Below, piece by piece: positions 1 to 5,644 of a stretch of 6,780 nt of DNA (positions within the stretch are counted from its first letter, which is position 1; each line of letters begins with the position of its first letter). The notes below the pieces were generated by a model. It was given only the letters and a program-made list of their open reading frames with translations. It was not told where the DNA came from and searched no databases. The stretch spans positions 1 to 6,780 of the forward strand of contig RFQK01000089.1 in assembly GCA_009925045.1 (NCBI GenBank). The letters are read 5' to 3'. The translations under genes and the position numbers were made by a program. The stretch comes from Methylococcaceae bacterium. GTDB lineage: Bacteria; Pseudomonadota; Gammaproteobacteria; Methylococcales; Methylomonadaceae.

Positions 1-633
1 TACGAAAACGGTATTCGTAGCGTGGACGCCATATATGATTTAACTGAACAACAATTGATTGAAATGGGTTTTGGACCCAAACAATCGGTCAATCTCACAG
101 AACAACTGCTGCGTAGTCGTCACGAGGCTGTTCCTGATTGGCGTTTTCTGGCCGCGTTTGGTGTTTTCCGCATGGGCTTAGGGAATTGTGAGCGTTTACT
201 CAAACATCATAAACTGAACGAGATTTTTAATTTAACCGAAGCAGAAATTGTCAATATTGAGGGTTTCGCTGAAAAAACAGCGCAAGTCATCGTTGAAGGT
301 TTTGCCAATATCCAACCACTCTTCGACCGATTAATCAGGCTCGGTTTTAATTTAATCGAGACATTCGATGCGCAACCCGCCGTCCATCATCCACTGAACA
401 GTAAAATTCTGGTGTTTACAGGAACTTTCTTGACCGGATCGCGGGATCAACTGAGTACATTAGCCAAAAACAAAGGCGCCAAAATTGCCAGCTCCGTCAG
501 TGCGAAAACTGATTATCTGGTGGCGGGTGATAATGTTGGAATGAATAAAACCCAGGCCGCGCAAGACAAAGGCGTGACCGTGATCAATGAACAACAATTT
601 TTAGCACTCATAGAGTCCAGTGATGAAACATAA
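1..633 (+). CDS. ligA: NAD+-dependent DNA ligase (LigA-like), C-terminal part
   Basis: The frame is open from the first base and ends at TAA 631-633, so this is the last 210 codons of a gene that begins upstream; the GTG at 22 is not a true start. The first ~115 codons match the LigA helix-hairpin-helix region: EMGFGPKQS, then FLAAFGVFRMGLGN where E. coli LigA has FLYALGIREVG, then IEGFAEKTA. Codons ~132-206 form a BRCT domain with LVFTGTF, GAKIASSVS and KTDYLVAGD, as at the end of LigA. LigA seals nicks in DNA using NAD+ through a lysine adenylate; this part binds DNA, while the catalytic adenylation and OB domains would lie outside the window. The HhH portion is noticeably divergent from housekeeping LigA, so a ligase paralogue or a non-catalytic LigA-like BRCT protein is possible. 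The 3' end overlaps thiD, suggesting co-transcription. Family placement is solid; orthology to the essential ligA is less sure. Confidence 0.75.
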   Translation, partial: YENGIRSVDAIYDLTEQQLIEMGFGPKQSVNLTEQLLRSRHEAVPDWRFLAAFGVFRMGLGNCERLLKHHKLNEIFNLTEAEIVNIEGFAEKTAQVIVEGFANIQPLFDRLIRLGFNLIETFDAQPAVHHPLNSKILVFTGTFLTGSRDQLSTLAKNKGAKIASSVSAKTDYLVAGDNVGMNKTQAAQDKGVTVINEQQFLALIESSDET

Positions 634-1405
634 ACCTGTCGTACTGTGTTTTTCAGGACATGACCCCTGTGGCGGGGCAGGTATACAAGCCGATATTGAG
701 GTGATCAGTAGTCATGGCTGCCACCCTGCAAGCATCATTACCTGTCTTACGCAACAAGACACCCACAATGTGATCTCGATATGGCCACAAAATCCGCAAG
801 ATTTGCGTGCACAAACCACAACACTGTTGAATGACCTTGACATTGCAGTCATTAAAATCGGTTTAATTGGCAGCGTGGAAATTGCGCAAGCGATTGGGGC
901 AATTCTGCAAGCAACCCCCCAGATTCCGGTGGTTCTAGATCCCGTCTTAGCAGCTGGAGGGGGCAAGAAGCTGAGTAATGCCAATCTAATCAAAACCATT
1001 GCGGTCGAACTATTACCCTATGTCACTTTACTGACGCCGAATAGTGATGAAGCTCGCCTGTTGACAGACAATCAGGTTTTAAATGAATCGGCGCAGGCGC
1101 TTTTGGGAATGGGCGCGAAAAATGTGCTTTTAACAGGTGGTCATGAATCTACTTTGACAGTCGATAATACTTTATACCGACTGGATCAACCGCCTCAAAC
1201 ATTTCATTGGGAAAGGCTCAGCGGCCAATACCATGGCTCAGGGTGTACTCTGGCAAGTAGCTGCGCTGCCTTGATGGCTCGAGGTTTTGATGTCTATACG
1301 GCTGTTACCGAGGCTCAAGATTTTGCGTGGCAAGCATTAGCAGCTGCTTATTCAACGGGATCAGGACAACTCAATCCTGATCGAATGTTCTGGTGTGAAT
1401 CATGA
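623..1405 (+). CDS. thiD: Hydroxymethylpyrimidine / phosphomethylpyrimidine kinase ThiD
   Basis: Ribokinase-fold kinase of 260 aa that phosphorylates HMP and HMP-P in two ATP-dependent steps to give the pyrimidine half of thiamine. Visible motifs: SGHDPCGGAGIQAD at residues 11-24 (substrate and phosphate loop), Q45 in CLTQQDT at the position of the HMP-contacting Gln of ThiD, DPVL at 106-109, TPN at 138-140, GGH at 172-174, and GSGCT at 205-209, the anion hole with the conserved Cys. The SGHDP and YHGSGCTLAS forms resemble Pseudomonas ThiD more than the E. coli enzyme. I chose ATG 623 because AGAG at 612-615 sits 7 nt before it; GTG 620, in frame, would add one residue. The gene overlaps the ligase-like gene by 11 nt and thiE by 4 nt (ATGA), so translation is probably coupled. 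A soluble cytoplasmic enzyme; no fusion or damage is seen. Confidence 0.93.
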   Translation: MKHKPVVLCFSGHDPCGGAGIQADIEVISSHGCHPASIITCLTQQDTHNVISIWPQNPQDLRAQTTTLLNDLDIAVIKIGLIGSVEIAQAIGAILQATPQIPVVLDPVLAAGGGKKLSNANLIKTIAVELLPYVTLLTPNSDEARLLTDNQVLNESAQALLGMGAKNVLLTGGHESTLTVDNTLYRLDQPPQTFHWERLSGQYHGSGCTLASSCAALMARGFDVYTAVTEAQDFAWQALAAAYSTGSGQLNPDRMFWCES

Positions 1406-2046
1406 TATTTCCTCGACAAGGGCTTTACGCCATTACACAAACCGACAATAAATCCATTTCACAAATCTTAAATGAAGTTGAAGCGGCATTAAATGCAGGG
1501 ATTGCAGTCCTGCAATATCGGGATAAACAACCCATAGATGCGCTTTTACTTGCACAACAACTCAGTCAATTATGCAGACGCTTTGCAGTGCCATTGATCA
1601 TCAATGATGATATAGAGCTGGCTTTAATGGTGGGTGCTGATGGTGTTCATCTGGGTCAGGATGATGGAAATTTGCATCAAGCAAGAGCTATTTTGGGACC
1701 GGAAGCGATTATCGGTGTCTCCTGTTACAACGATATCAATAAGGCGCGTTTGATGGCTGATCAAGGCGCTAATTATGTCGCATTTGGCCGTTTTTATGCC
1801 TCAGGCACCAAACCACTGGCTGCACCCGCAGAATTAATCACCCTTACGCTGGCCAAACAATCTATCAAGGTTCCGATTGTGGCGATCGGCGGCATTTTGC
1901 CTGAGAACGGTCAGGCCTTAATTGATGCCGGAGCCAATCTATTAGCGGTGGTGGGGGGTATCTTTGATCACGAACCGGAAACATCCGTGCATAGATATTT
2001 AAACACCCTGAATTTTGACCTAGATCAAATAGAGCCTGTACAATAG
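1402..2046 (+). CDS. thiE: Thiamine-phosphate synthase ThiE
   Basis: TIM-barrel enzyme (214 aa, normal length) that condenses HMP-pyrophosphate with thiazole phosphate to thiamine phosphate, releasing pyrophosphate. The motifs appear in family order: GLYAIT at 7-12, LQYRDK at 37-42 (pyrophosphate contact), LIINDD at 65-70 (Mg-binding Asp region), GVHLGQDD at 81-88, GVSC at 105-108, YVAFGRF at 125-131, S-G-T-K at 134-137 (the TxTK phosphate loop), AIGGI at 161-165 and VVGGIF at 183-188, where many homologues have a Ser or Asn followed by Ala. The YVAFGRF-to-TKP stretch resembles Pseudomonas ThiE. The start codon lies within the thiD stop (ATGA), and no strong Shine-Dalgarno sequence is present, which fits coupling to ThiD. 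ThiD and ThiE act in consecutive steps. The last ~15 residues carry DNA resembling an FNR box (2015-2028). Confidence 0.93.
   Translation: MIFPRQGLYAITQTDNKSISQILNEVEAALNAGIAVLQYRDKQPIDALLLAQQLSQLCRRFAVPLIINDDIELALMVGADGVHLGQDDGNLHQARAILGPEAIIGVSCYNDINKARLMADQGANYVAFGRFYASGTKPLAAPAELITLTLAKQSIKVPIVAIGGILPENGQALIDAGANLLAVVGGIFDHEPETSVHRYLNTLNFDLDQIEPVQ
2015..2028. promoter_or_regulatory. Candidate FNR/ANR binding site upstream of fbp-fnr
   Basis: TTGAC-CTAG-ATCAA matches nine of the ten specified bases of the FNR consensus TTGAT-N4-ATCAA with exact 4-nt spacing. It lies inside the end of thiE, its centre about 89 bp before the fbp ATG, and the fbp-fnr unit it precedes encodes an FNR with all four cluster cysteines, so autoregulation is a reasonable inference. 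No strong promoter is seen at the ideal -41.5 distance. Weak -10-like hexamers (TAAGAT 2084-2089, TATTCA 2092-2097) would put the site near -75 or -83. It was the best such match I found by eye, but one near-match in a window this size could arise by chance. Confidence 0.35.
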
Positions 2047-2110
2047 CGCCGAGGCCTGCTTATGTTTCCTAGGTTTGCAAGGCTAAGATTCTATTCAATT
2101 TCGCTTGTGC

Positions 2111-3154
2111 ATGACTAACGAAGCAAACACACTACCCGAACAAATAACTCTTACACAATTCATCATCGAACAACAGCGTGAATTACCGGATGCTTCCGGC
2201 ACTTTTACACTGTTACTCAATAATATTGTCACAGCCTGTAAACAAATTTCTAATCGTGTCAATCGCGGCGCCATTGTCGGTGTACTAGGCTCTGCGGATT
2301 CTGAAAATATTCAAGGTGAAGTTCAAAAAAAACTGGATATCATCACCCATGACATTATGGTGAAGGCCCTTGAATGGGGTGGTCATGTTGCGGGTATGGC
2401 TTCAGAAGAAACAGATGATCCCATCAAAATCCCCGGGCATTATCCACGTGGTCAATATCTAGTTTTGTTCGATCCGCTCGATGGCTCATCCAATATCGAT
2501 AACAATATGACCGTTGGCACAATTTTCTCGATCTTGCGCTGTGTTGATGGTTTAGAGCCAACTTTAGAAGACTTTTTACGACCCGGTCATGAACAGGTTT
2601 GTGCAGGTTTCGTGCTTTATGGCCCCTCCACACAATTGATACTGACCACTGGGAATGGCGTCAATGGTTTTACCTTAGATCAAGAGATTGGTGAATTCTT
2701 ATTAACCCATCGCAATATCCGAATACCTGAAGACAGTCGAGAATTTGCCATCAATATGTCTAATCAACGTTTTTGGGAACCCCCGATTAAACGCTATATA
2801 GACGAATGTGTAGCAGGCGATTCCGGAGTACGTGGTGAAAATTTCAATATGCGCTGGATTGCCTCATTAGTGGCCGAAGTCTACAGAATTCTGACCCGTG
2901 GTGGCATATTTCTGTATCCCCAAGATACACGTTACCCATCGGTCCCCGGACGCTTACGTTTGATGTATGAGGCGAACCCTATCGGTTTTATAGTCGAGCA
3001 AGCCGGCGGTGTCTGTAGTACCGGTCGTGAACGTATATTGGATATCCAGGCTGAGAAGCTTCATCAGCGTGTACCTCTGGTTTTAGGTTCAAAAAATGAG
3101 GTGGAACGCGTTATTCGCTATTACCAAGAAGCCGATACAAGTTTTGTTAATTAA
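2111..3154 (+). CDS. fbp: Fructose-1,6-bisphosphatase, class I
   Basis: Hydrolyses fructose 1,6-bisphosphate to fructose 6-phosphate, the irreversible step of gluconeogenesis, also used in Calvin or ribulose-monophosphate cycles. The 347-aa protein has the class I hallmarks: ASEETDDP at 97-104 with metal-site acids, the metal and phosphate motif [11 protein letters not shown] at 120-130 followed by VGTIFSIL, the substrate region [16 protein letters not shown] at 246-261, GGIFLYP at 264-270, and LRLMYEANP at 282-290 with the metal-ligand Glu (E287), then VEQAGG. R281 sits where most homologues have the Lys of G-K-L-R. The [20 protein letters not shown] form is bacterial and Pseudomonas/CbbF-like. 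ATG 2111 fits family starts; TTG 2105 in frame would add two residues. Neither has a recognisable Shine-Dalgarno sequence. The 64-bp gap after thiE holds only an imperfect hairpin (GCCTGC 2054-2059 with GCAAGGC 2077-2083) without a T-run. fnr follows after 18 nt. Confidence 0.93.
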   Translation: MTNEANTLPEQITLTQFIIEQQRELPDASGTFTLLLNNIVTACKQISNRVNRGAIVGVLGSADSENIQGEVQKKLDIITHDIMVKALEWGGHVAGMASEETDDPIKIPGHYPRGQYLVLFDPLDGSSNIDNNMTVGTIFSILRCVDGLEPTLEDFLRPGHEQVCAGFVLYGPSTQLILTTGNGVNGFTLDQEIGEFLLTHRNIRIPEDSREFAINMSNQRFWEPPIKRYIDECVAGDSGVRGENFNMRWIASLVAEVYRILTRGGIFLYPQDTRYPSVPGRLRLMYEANPIGFIVEQAGGVCSTGRERILDIQAEKLHQRVPLVLGSKNEVERVIRYYQEADTSFVN

Positions 3155-3172
3155 AAACACATAAAGGGATCC

Positions 3173-3886
3173 GTGTCTAAATTAAATCAAGTTAGTTGTA
3201 ATAATTGTGGGCTTGACAATATTTGTCTGCCCCGCGGTTTGACTGAACAGGAAGTGGATAGCATCAGTCAAATTGTTAAAGCCAAAAAAACGCTGCAACG
3301 AGGCGAGTTTATTTATCACGAAGGTGATAACTTCCGCGGCATCATCGCGATTAAGTCCGGTAGTGCCAAACTGGTAAGTTGTGATCAGCATGGCAATGAA
3401 CATATTTTGAATATTTTATTACCCGGAGAGTTACTGGGCTTTGATGGACTATCCGACGAGAAACATAGCTCAGCGGCAATAGCTCTGGAAACGACCAGCT
3501 TCTGTCTGCTGCCTGCAGACAGTATGGACGAATTATTCCATCATATTCCCAGCCTAACCCGTGAACTGTTTCGTCATTCTGGCGAAAAAATGGTTGAAGA
3601 CAAAAATCAGCTAATGCTCAGTAAACGTCCTGCTGAGGAGCGCCTGGCTTATTTTTTAATTAGTCTGTCAGATCGTTTAAAACGCCGTGGTTTTTCAGCG
3701 TCTGAATTTAAGTTGTCCTTGAGTAGACAAGAAATTGGCAATCACCTGGGACTGGCCCTTGAAACAGTTAGTCGCTTACTGAAAAAGTTTCAAGATGAAG
3801 AAATTATTTTGGTACAAAACAGATTTATTACGATTACCAATATTCAGGCCTTACGCCATCTTTTAGATACCCCGGATCAAGACTAA
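3173..3886 (+). CDS. fnr: FNR/ANR-type oxygen-sensing transcriptional regulator
   Basis: CRP/FNR-family activator of 237 aa controlling the switch to low-oxygen metabolism. C9, C12 and C18 (CNNCGLDNIC) match the spacing of C20, C23 and C29 in E. coli FNR, and C111 (ALETTSFC) matches C122, so a [4Fe-4S] oxygen sensor is expected. Residues ~22-125 form the cyclic-nucleotide-like beta-roll, ~130-160 the dimer helix ending in KRPAEERLA, and 183-206 the helix-turn-helix. E197, S200 and R201 (ETVSR) equal the E209, S212 and R213 that read TTGAT. The activating-region-3 loop reads GELLGFDG, with E86 where E. coli has D86; E142 aligns with D154 at the dimer interface. GTG 3173 is the only usable start, since the frame upstream meets the fbp stop; AAAGGGA at 3163-3169 is a close Shine-Dalgarno sequence. 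Probably co-transcribed with fbp. The stop overlaps the yadH stop. Confidence 0.93.
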   Translation: MSKLNQVSCNNCGLDNICLPRGLTEQEVDSISQIVKAKKTLQRGEFIYHEGDNFRGIIAIKSGSAKLVSCDQHGNEHILNILLPGELLGFDGLSDEKHSSAAIALETTSFCLLPADSMDELFHHIPSLTRELFRHSGEKMVEDKNQLMLSKRPAEERLAYFLISLSDRLKRRGFSASEFKLSLSRQEIGNHLGLALETVSRLLKKFQDEEIILVQNRFITITNIQALRHLLDTPDQD

Positions 3887-4647
3887 TTTTTAATACCCAC
3901 GCCTTTATGAAGTAAGGCGAGCGCAATCAGCGTTAACAGGACGATAAACATAATTGTCATGGTGATAGCCAGCTGGATATCAATATCACTCACGCCGATT
4001 ATGCAGAATCTGAATGCATTGATCATATAGAGAATAGGATTTGCCAGCGCTATTTTTTGCCAGAACTCTGGCAGCATAGCAATTGAATAAAATACGCCGC
4101 CCAGATAACTGAGTGGCGTTAAGACGAAATTGGGAATGATCGATATATCATCAAAGCTGTCAGCAAAAACCGCATTGATGAAGCCAGCCAGAGCGAATAA
4201 TAATGAGGTCAGAAATGCAACCCATAAGGCCATGCCCACATTTAGAACCGAAAACTGACTAAACATCATGGCAATACCGGTAACAACACTGCCCACCAAG
4301 AGCCCGCGGGCAATCCCGCCACTGACATAGCCCAGTAAAATGACGCTATTCGGAACAGGTGCAACCAAAAGCTCTTCGATATGCCGTTGAAACTTGGTTG
4401 AATAGAATGACGAAACGACGTTTGAATACGAATGACTGATAACCGACATTAGGATAATGCCGGGCACGATGTAATCCATATAGCTTTGGCCATTGACTGA
4501 ACCGACCCGTTGACCAATCAGTTGCCCGAAGATCAAAAAATATAATGAAGTGGTAATTGCCGGCGGTAATAAGGTTTGCGGCCAGATGCGGGTAAACCGA
4601 CGAATTTCTTTGAAGAAAATTGTTAAAAAAGCGATGTAATAATTCAT
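3883..4647 (-). CDS. yadH: ABC-2 type exporter permease, YadH-like
   Basis: Inner-membrane permease of 254 aa, close to E. coli YadH in length and in many stretches. It shows a short cytoplasmic N-terminus rich in basic residues (KEIRRFTRIW at 13-22) and about six hydrophobic segments, roughly at 25-44, 58-79, 105-130, 136-160, 169-190 and 228-247. The conserved ABC-2 stretch KFQRHIEELLVAPVP at 85-99 is the cytoplasmic coupling region, and FDDISIIPNFVLTPLSYLGGVFYS at about 165-188 is family-typical. It would pair with the ATPase encoded just upstream to form a homodimeric exporter; the substrate of YadGH is not established and nothing here reveals one. The ATG overlaps the ATPase stop by 4 nt (4644-4647), indicating coupled translation. 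Its TAG stop is shared tail to tail with the fnr TAA, so no separate terminator space exists. Confidence 0.9.
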   Translation of the reverse strand: MNYYIAFLTIFFKEIRRFTRIWPQTLLPPAITTSLYFLIFGQLIGQRVGSVNGQSYMDYIVPGIILMSVISHSYSNVVSSFYSTKFQRHIEELLVAPVPNSVILLGYVSGGIARGLLVGSVVTGIAMMFSQFSVLNVGMALWVAFLTSLLFALAGFINAVFADSFDDISIIPNFVLTPLSYLGGVFYSIAMLPEFWQKIALANPILYMINAFRFCIIGVSDIDIQLAITMTIMFIVLLTLIALALLHKGVGIKN

Positions 4648-5549
4648 TGCACTAGATCGATAAACAATTGTTCCAGACGGTTCGACTTGTTTTTTAAGCT
4701 CAAAACCGTAATGCCCTGTTCCGCCAATTGCTGGAACAGGCTATTGATACCCAGAGACTTATCAACAGCAACTTCCAAACTGTGACTATCTGCCAAGTGG
4801 ATGGCATAACCCTGAATCTGTGGCGCCTCCGTCAACGGTGCGGCCACATCTAACACAAAATATTCCAACGGTATGCGACTCAACAAATCGTGCATGCTGG
4901 ATTTTTCGATGATCTGGCCGTTGTTAATAATGGCAATATTTCGACAAAGGCTTTCTGCTTCTTCTAAATAGTGAGTCGTTAGAATAATCGTTGTCCCACT
5001 TTGATTGACCTCCTCCATGAGTTTCCACATTGAACGCCGAATTTCTATATCGACTCCGGCAGTGGGTTCATCAAGTATCAATAAACGCGGATTATGAACC
5101 ATGGCTCGGGCAATCATTAATCTGCGTTTCATTCCACCCGAAAGACGTCTAGAGACCACATCACGTTTTTCCCATAAATCCATTTGTTTAAGACAACGTT
5201 CAGTATTGATCAAGGCCTGTTTGCGTGGAATGCCATAAAAACCAGCCTGATTGAGGACTACATTTTTGGTGGTTTCAAACTGATTGAAGTTAATTTCTTG
5301 CGGCACTAGACCAATACAAGACTTGGCTGCCGCGGATTGATCTTGAATATCGTGACCACAGATGGCCACCTGGCCACTGCTTTTATTCACCAAGGAGCTA
5401 ATAATGCCAATCAAAGTCGATTTTCCCGCACCATTAGGGCCTAATAACGCAAAAAAATCACCCGACTCCACTTCAAGATCTATGCCTTTAAGTGCTTCAA
5501 AGCCATTGCTGTAAGTTTTTTTTAGGTTATGGATAGATAATGCCTTCAT
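4644..5549 (-). CDS. yadG: ABC-2 type exporter ATP-binding protein, YadG-like
   Basis: Cytoplasmic ATPase of 301 aa (E. coli YadG is about 308) that powers the YadH permease. All nucleotide-binding motifs are present: Walker A GPNGAGKST at 37-45, Q-loop Q84 in GLVPQE, signature LSGGM at 136-140 followed by KRRLMIARA, Walker B LLILDE at 156-161, D-loop AGVD at 164-167 and switch H193 in LTTHYLEEAE. Residues ~225-301 form the C-terminal accessory region typical of YadG, ending in NRLEQLFIDLV. The start matches the YadG N-terminus (ALSIHNLKKTY aligns with the ALELQQLKKTY region), and an in-frame stop lies a short way upstream with no other start between. No Shine-Dalgarno sequence precedes the ATG; a perfect TATAAT lies 6 nt before it, suggesting a leaderless message. 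Divergent from ppx across 95 bp. The transported substrate is unknown. Confidence 0.92.
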   Translation of the reverse strand: MKALSIHNLKKTYSNGFEALKGIDLEVESGDFFALLGPNGAGKSTLIGIISSLVNKSSGQVAICGHDIQDQSAAAKSCIGLVPQEINFNQFETTKNVVLNQAGFYGIPRKQALINTERCLKQMDLWEKRDVVSRRLSGGMKRRLMIARAMVHNPRLLILDEPTAGVDIEIRRSMWKLMEEVNQSGTTIILTTHYLEEAESLCRNIAIINNGQIIEKSSMHDLLSRIPLEYFVLDVAAPLTEAPQIQGYAIHLADSHSLEVAVDKSLGINSLFQQLAEQGITVLSLKNKSNRLEQLFIDLVQ

Positions 5550-5555
5550 AGGGTC

Positions 5556-5561
5556 ATTATA
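5556..5561 (-). promoter_or_regulatory. Perfect -10 hexamer (TATAAT) for yadG-yadH
   Basis: Read on the minus strand the hexamer is TATAAT followed by GACCCT and the yadG ATG, so initiation about 7 nt downstream would fall on or next to the start codon. The -35 region is poor: ATGCAA or CATGCA at 16-17 nt spacing. The hexamer sits inside the palindrome ATTATAAT (5556-5563) and therefore also reads TATAAT on the plus strand toward ppx, but no good -35 supports that use. This is a prediction from sequence alone. Confidence 0.45.
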
Positions 5562-5633
5562 ATGGCAGTTAGCTGAATTGCATGTTTAATGCTGAGCTTT
5601 CTGTATTGAATTGTTTTTTCTATTCTTTTGTAC

Positions 5634-5638
5634 AAGGA
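5634..5638 (+). promoter_or_regulatory. Shine-Dalgarno site fixing the ppx TTG start
   Basis: AAGGA, 6 nt before TTG 5645, is the only good ribosome-binding site ahead of the ppx frame. It decides for the TTG start over the in-frame ATG at 5582, which would add 21 residues (MFNAELSV and on) not expected in Ppx proteins and has no such site. The gap 5550-5644 otherwise holds the yadG -10 element and only weak plus-strand promoter candidates, such as TTGCAT 5578-5583 with a poor -10 near 5601-5607. Confidence 0.7.
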
Positions 5639-5644
5639 TTACTT

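Noticed and set aside
712..999. Minus-strand open frame of 95 codons inside thiD
   Set aside because: It lies wholly opposite a well-supported ThiD coding sequence, shows no recognisable domain and has the composition expected of an antisense shadow.
1595..1609. Palindrome ATTGAT-C-ATCAAT within thiE as a regulator site
   Set aside because: The half-sites are FNR-like but separated by one base rather than four, and the bases encode the conserved LIINDD motif of ThiE.
1751..1766. TTGAT-N5-ATCAA within thiE as a second FNR box
   Set aside because: The spacer is five bases, not the required four, and the site is deep inside a coding region with no promoter nearby.
2054..2083. Imperfect hairpin between thiE and fbp as a rho-independent terminator or riboswitch
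   Set aside because: The stem needs a bulge, the loop is about 17 nt and no T-run follows; nothing resembles a TPP riboswitch, which would in any case be expected before thiamine genes rather than after them.
3901..3918. Inverted repeat GCCTT/AAGGC just past the fnr stop, possible terminator
   Set aside because: The stem has only five pairs, an 8-nt loop and no T-run after it on either strand, and it lies inside the yadH coding sequence.
5551..5580. Pho-box-like repeat before ppx (GTCATTATAAT and GGCAGTTAGCT)
   Set aside because: Only about three of five core positions agree between the halves and the match to CTGTCAT is poor; not enough to claim PhoB control.
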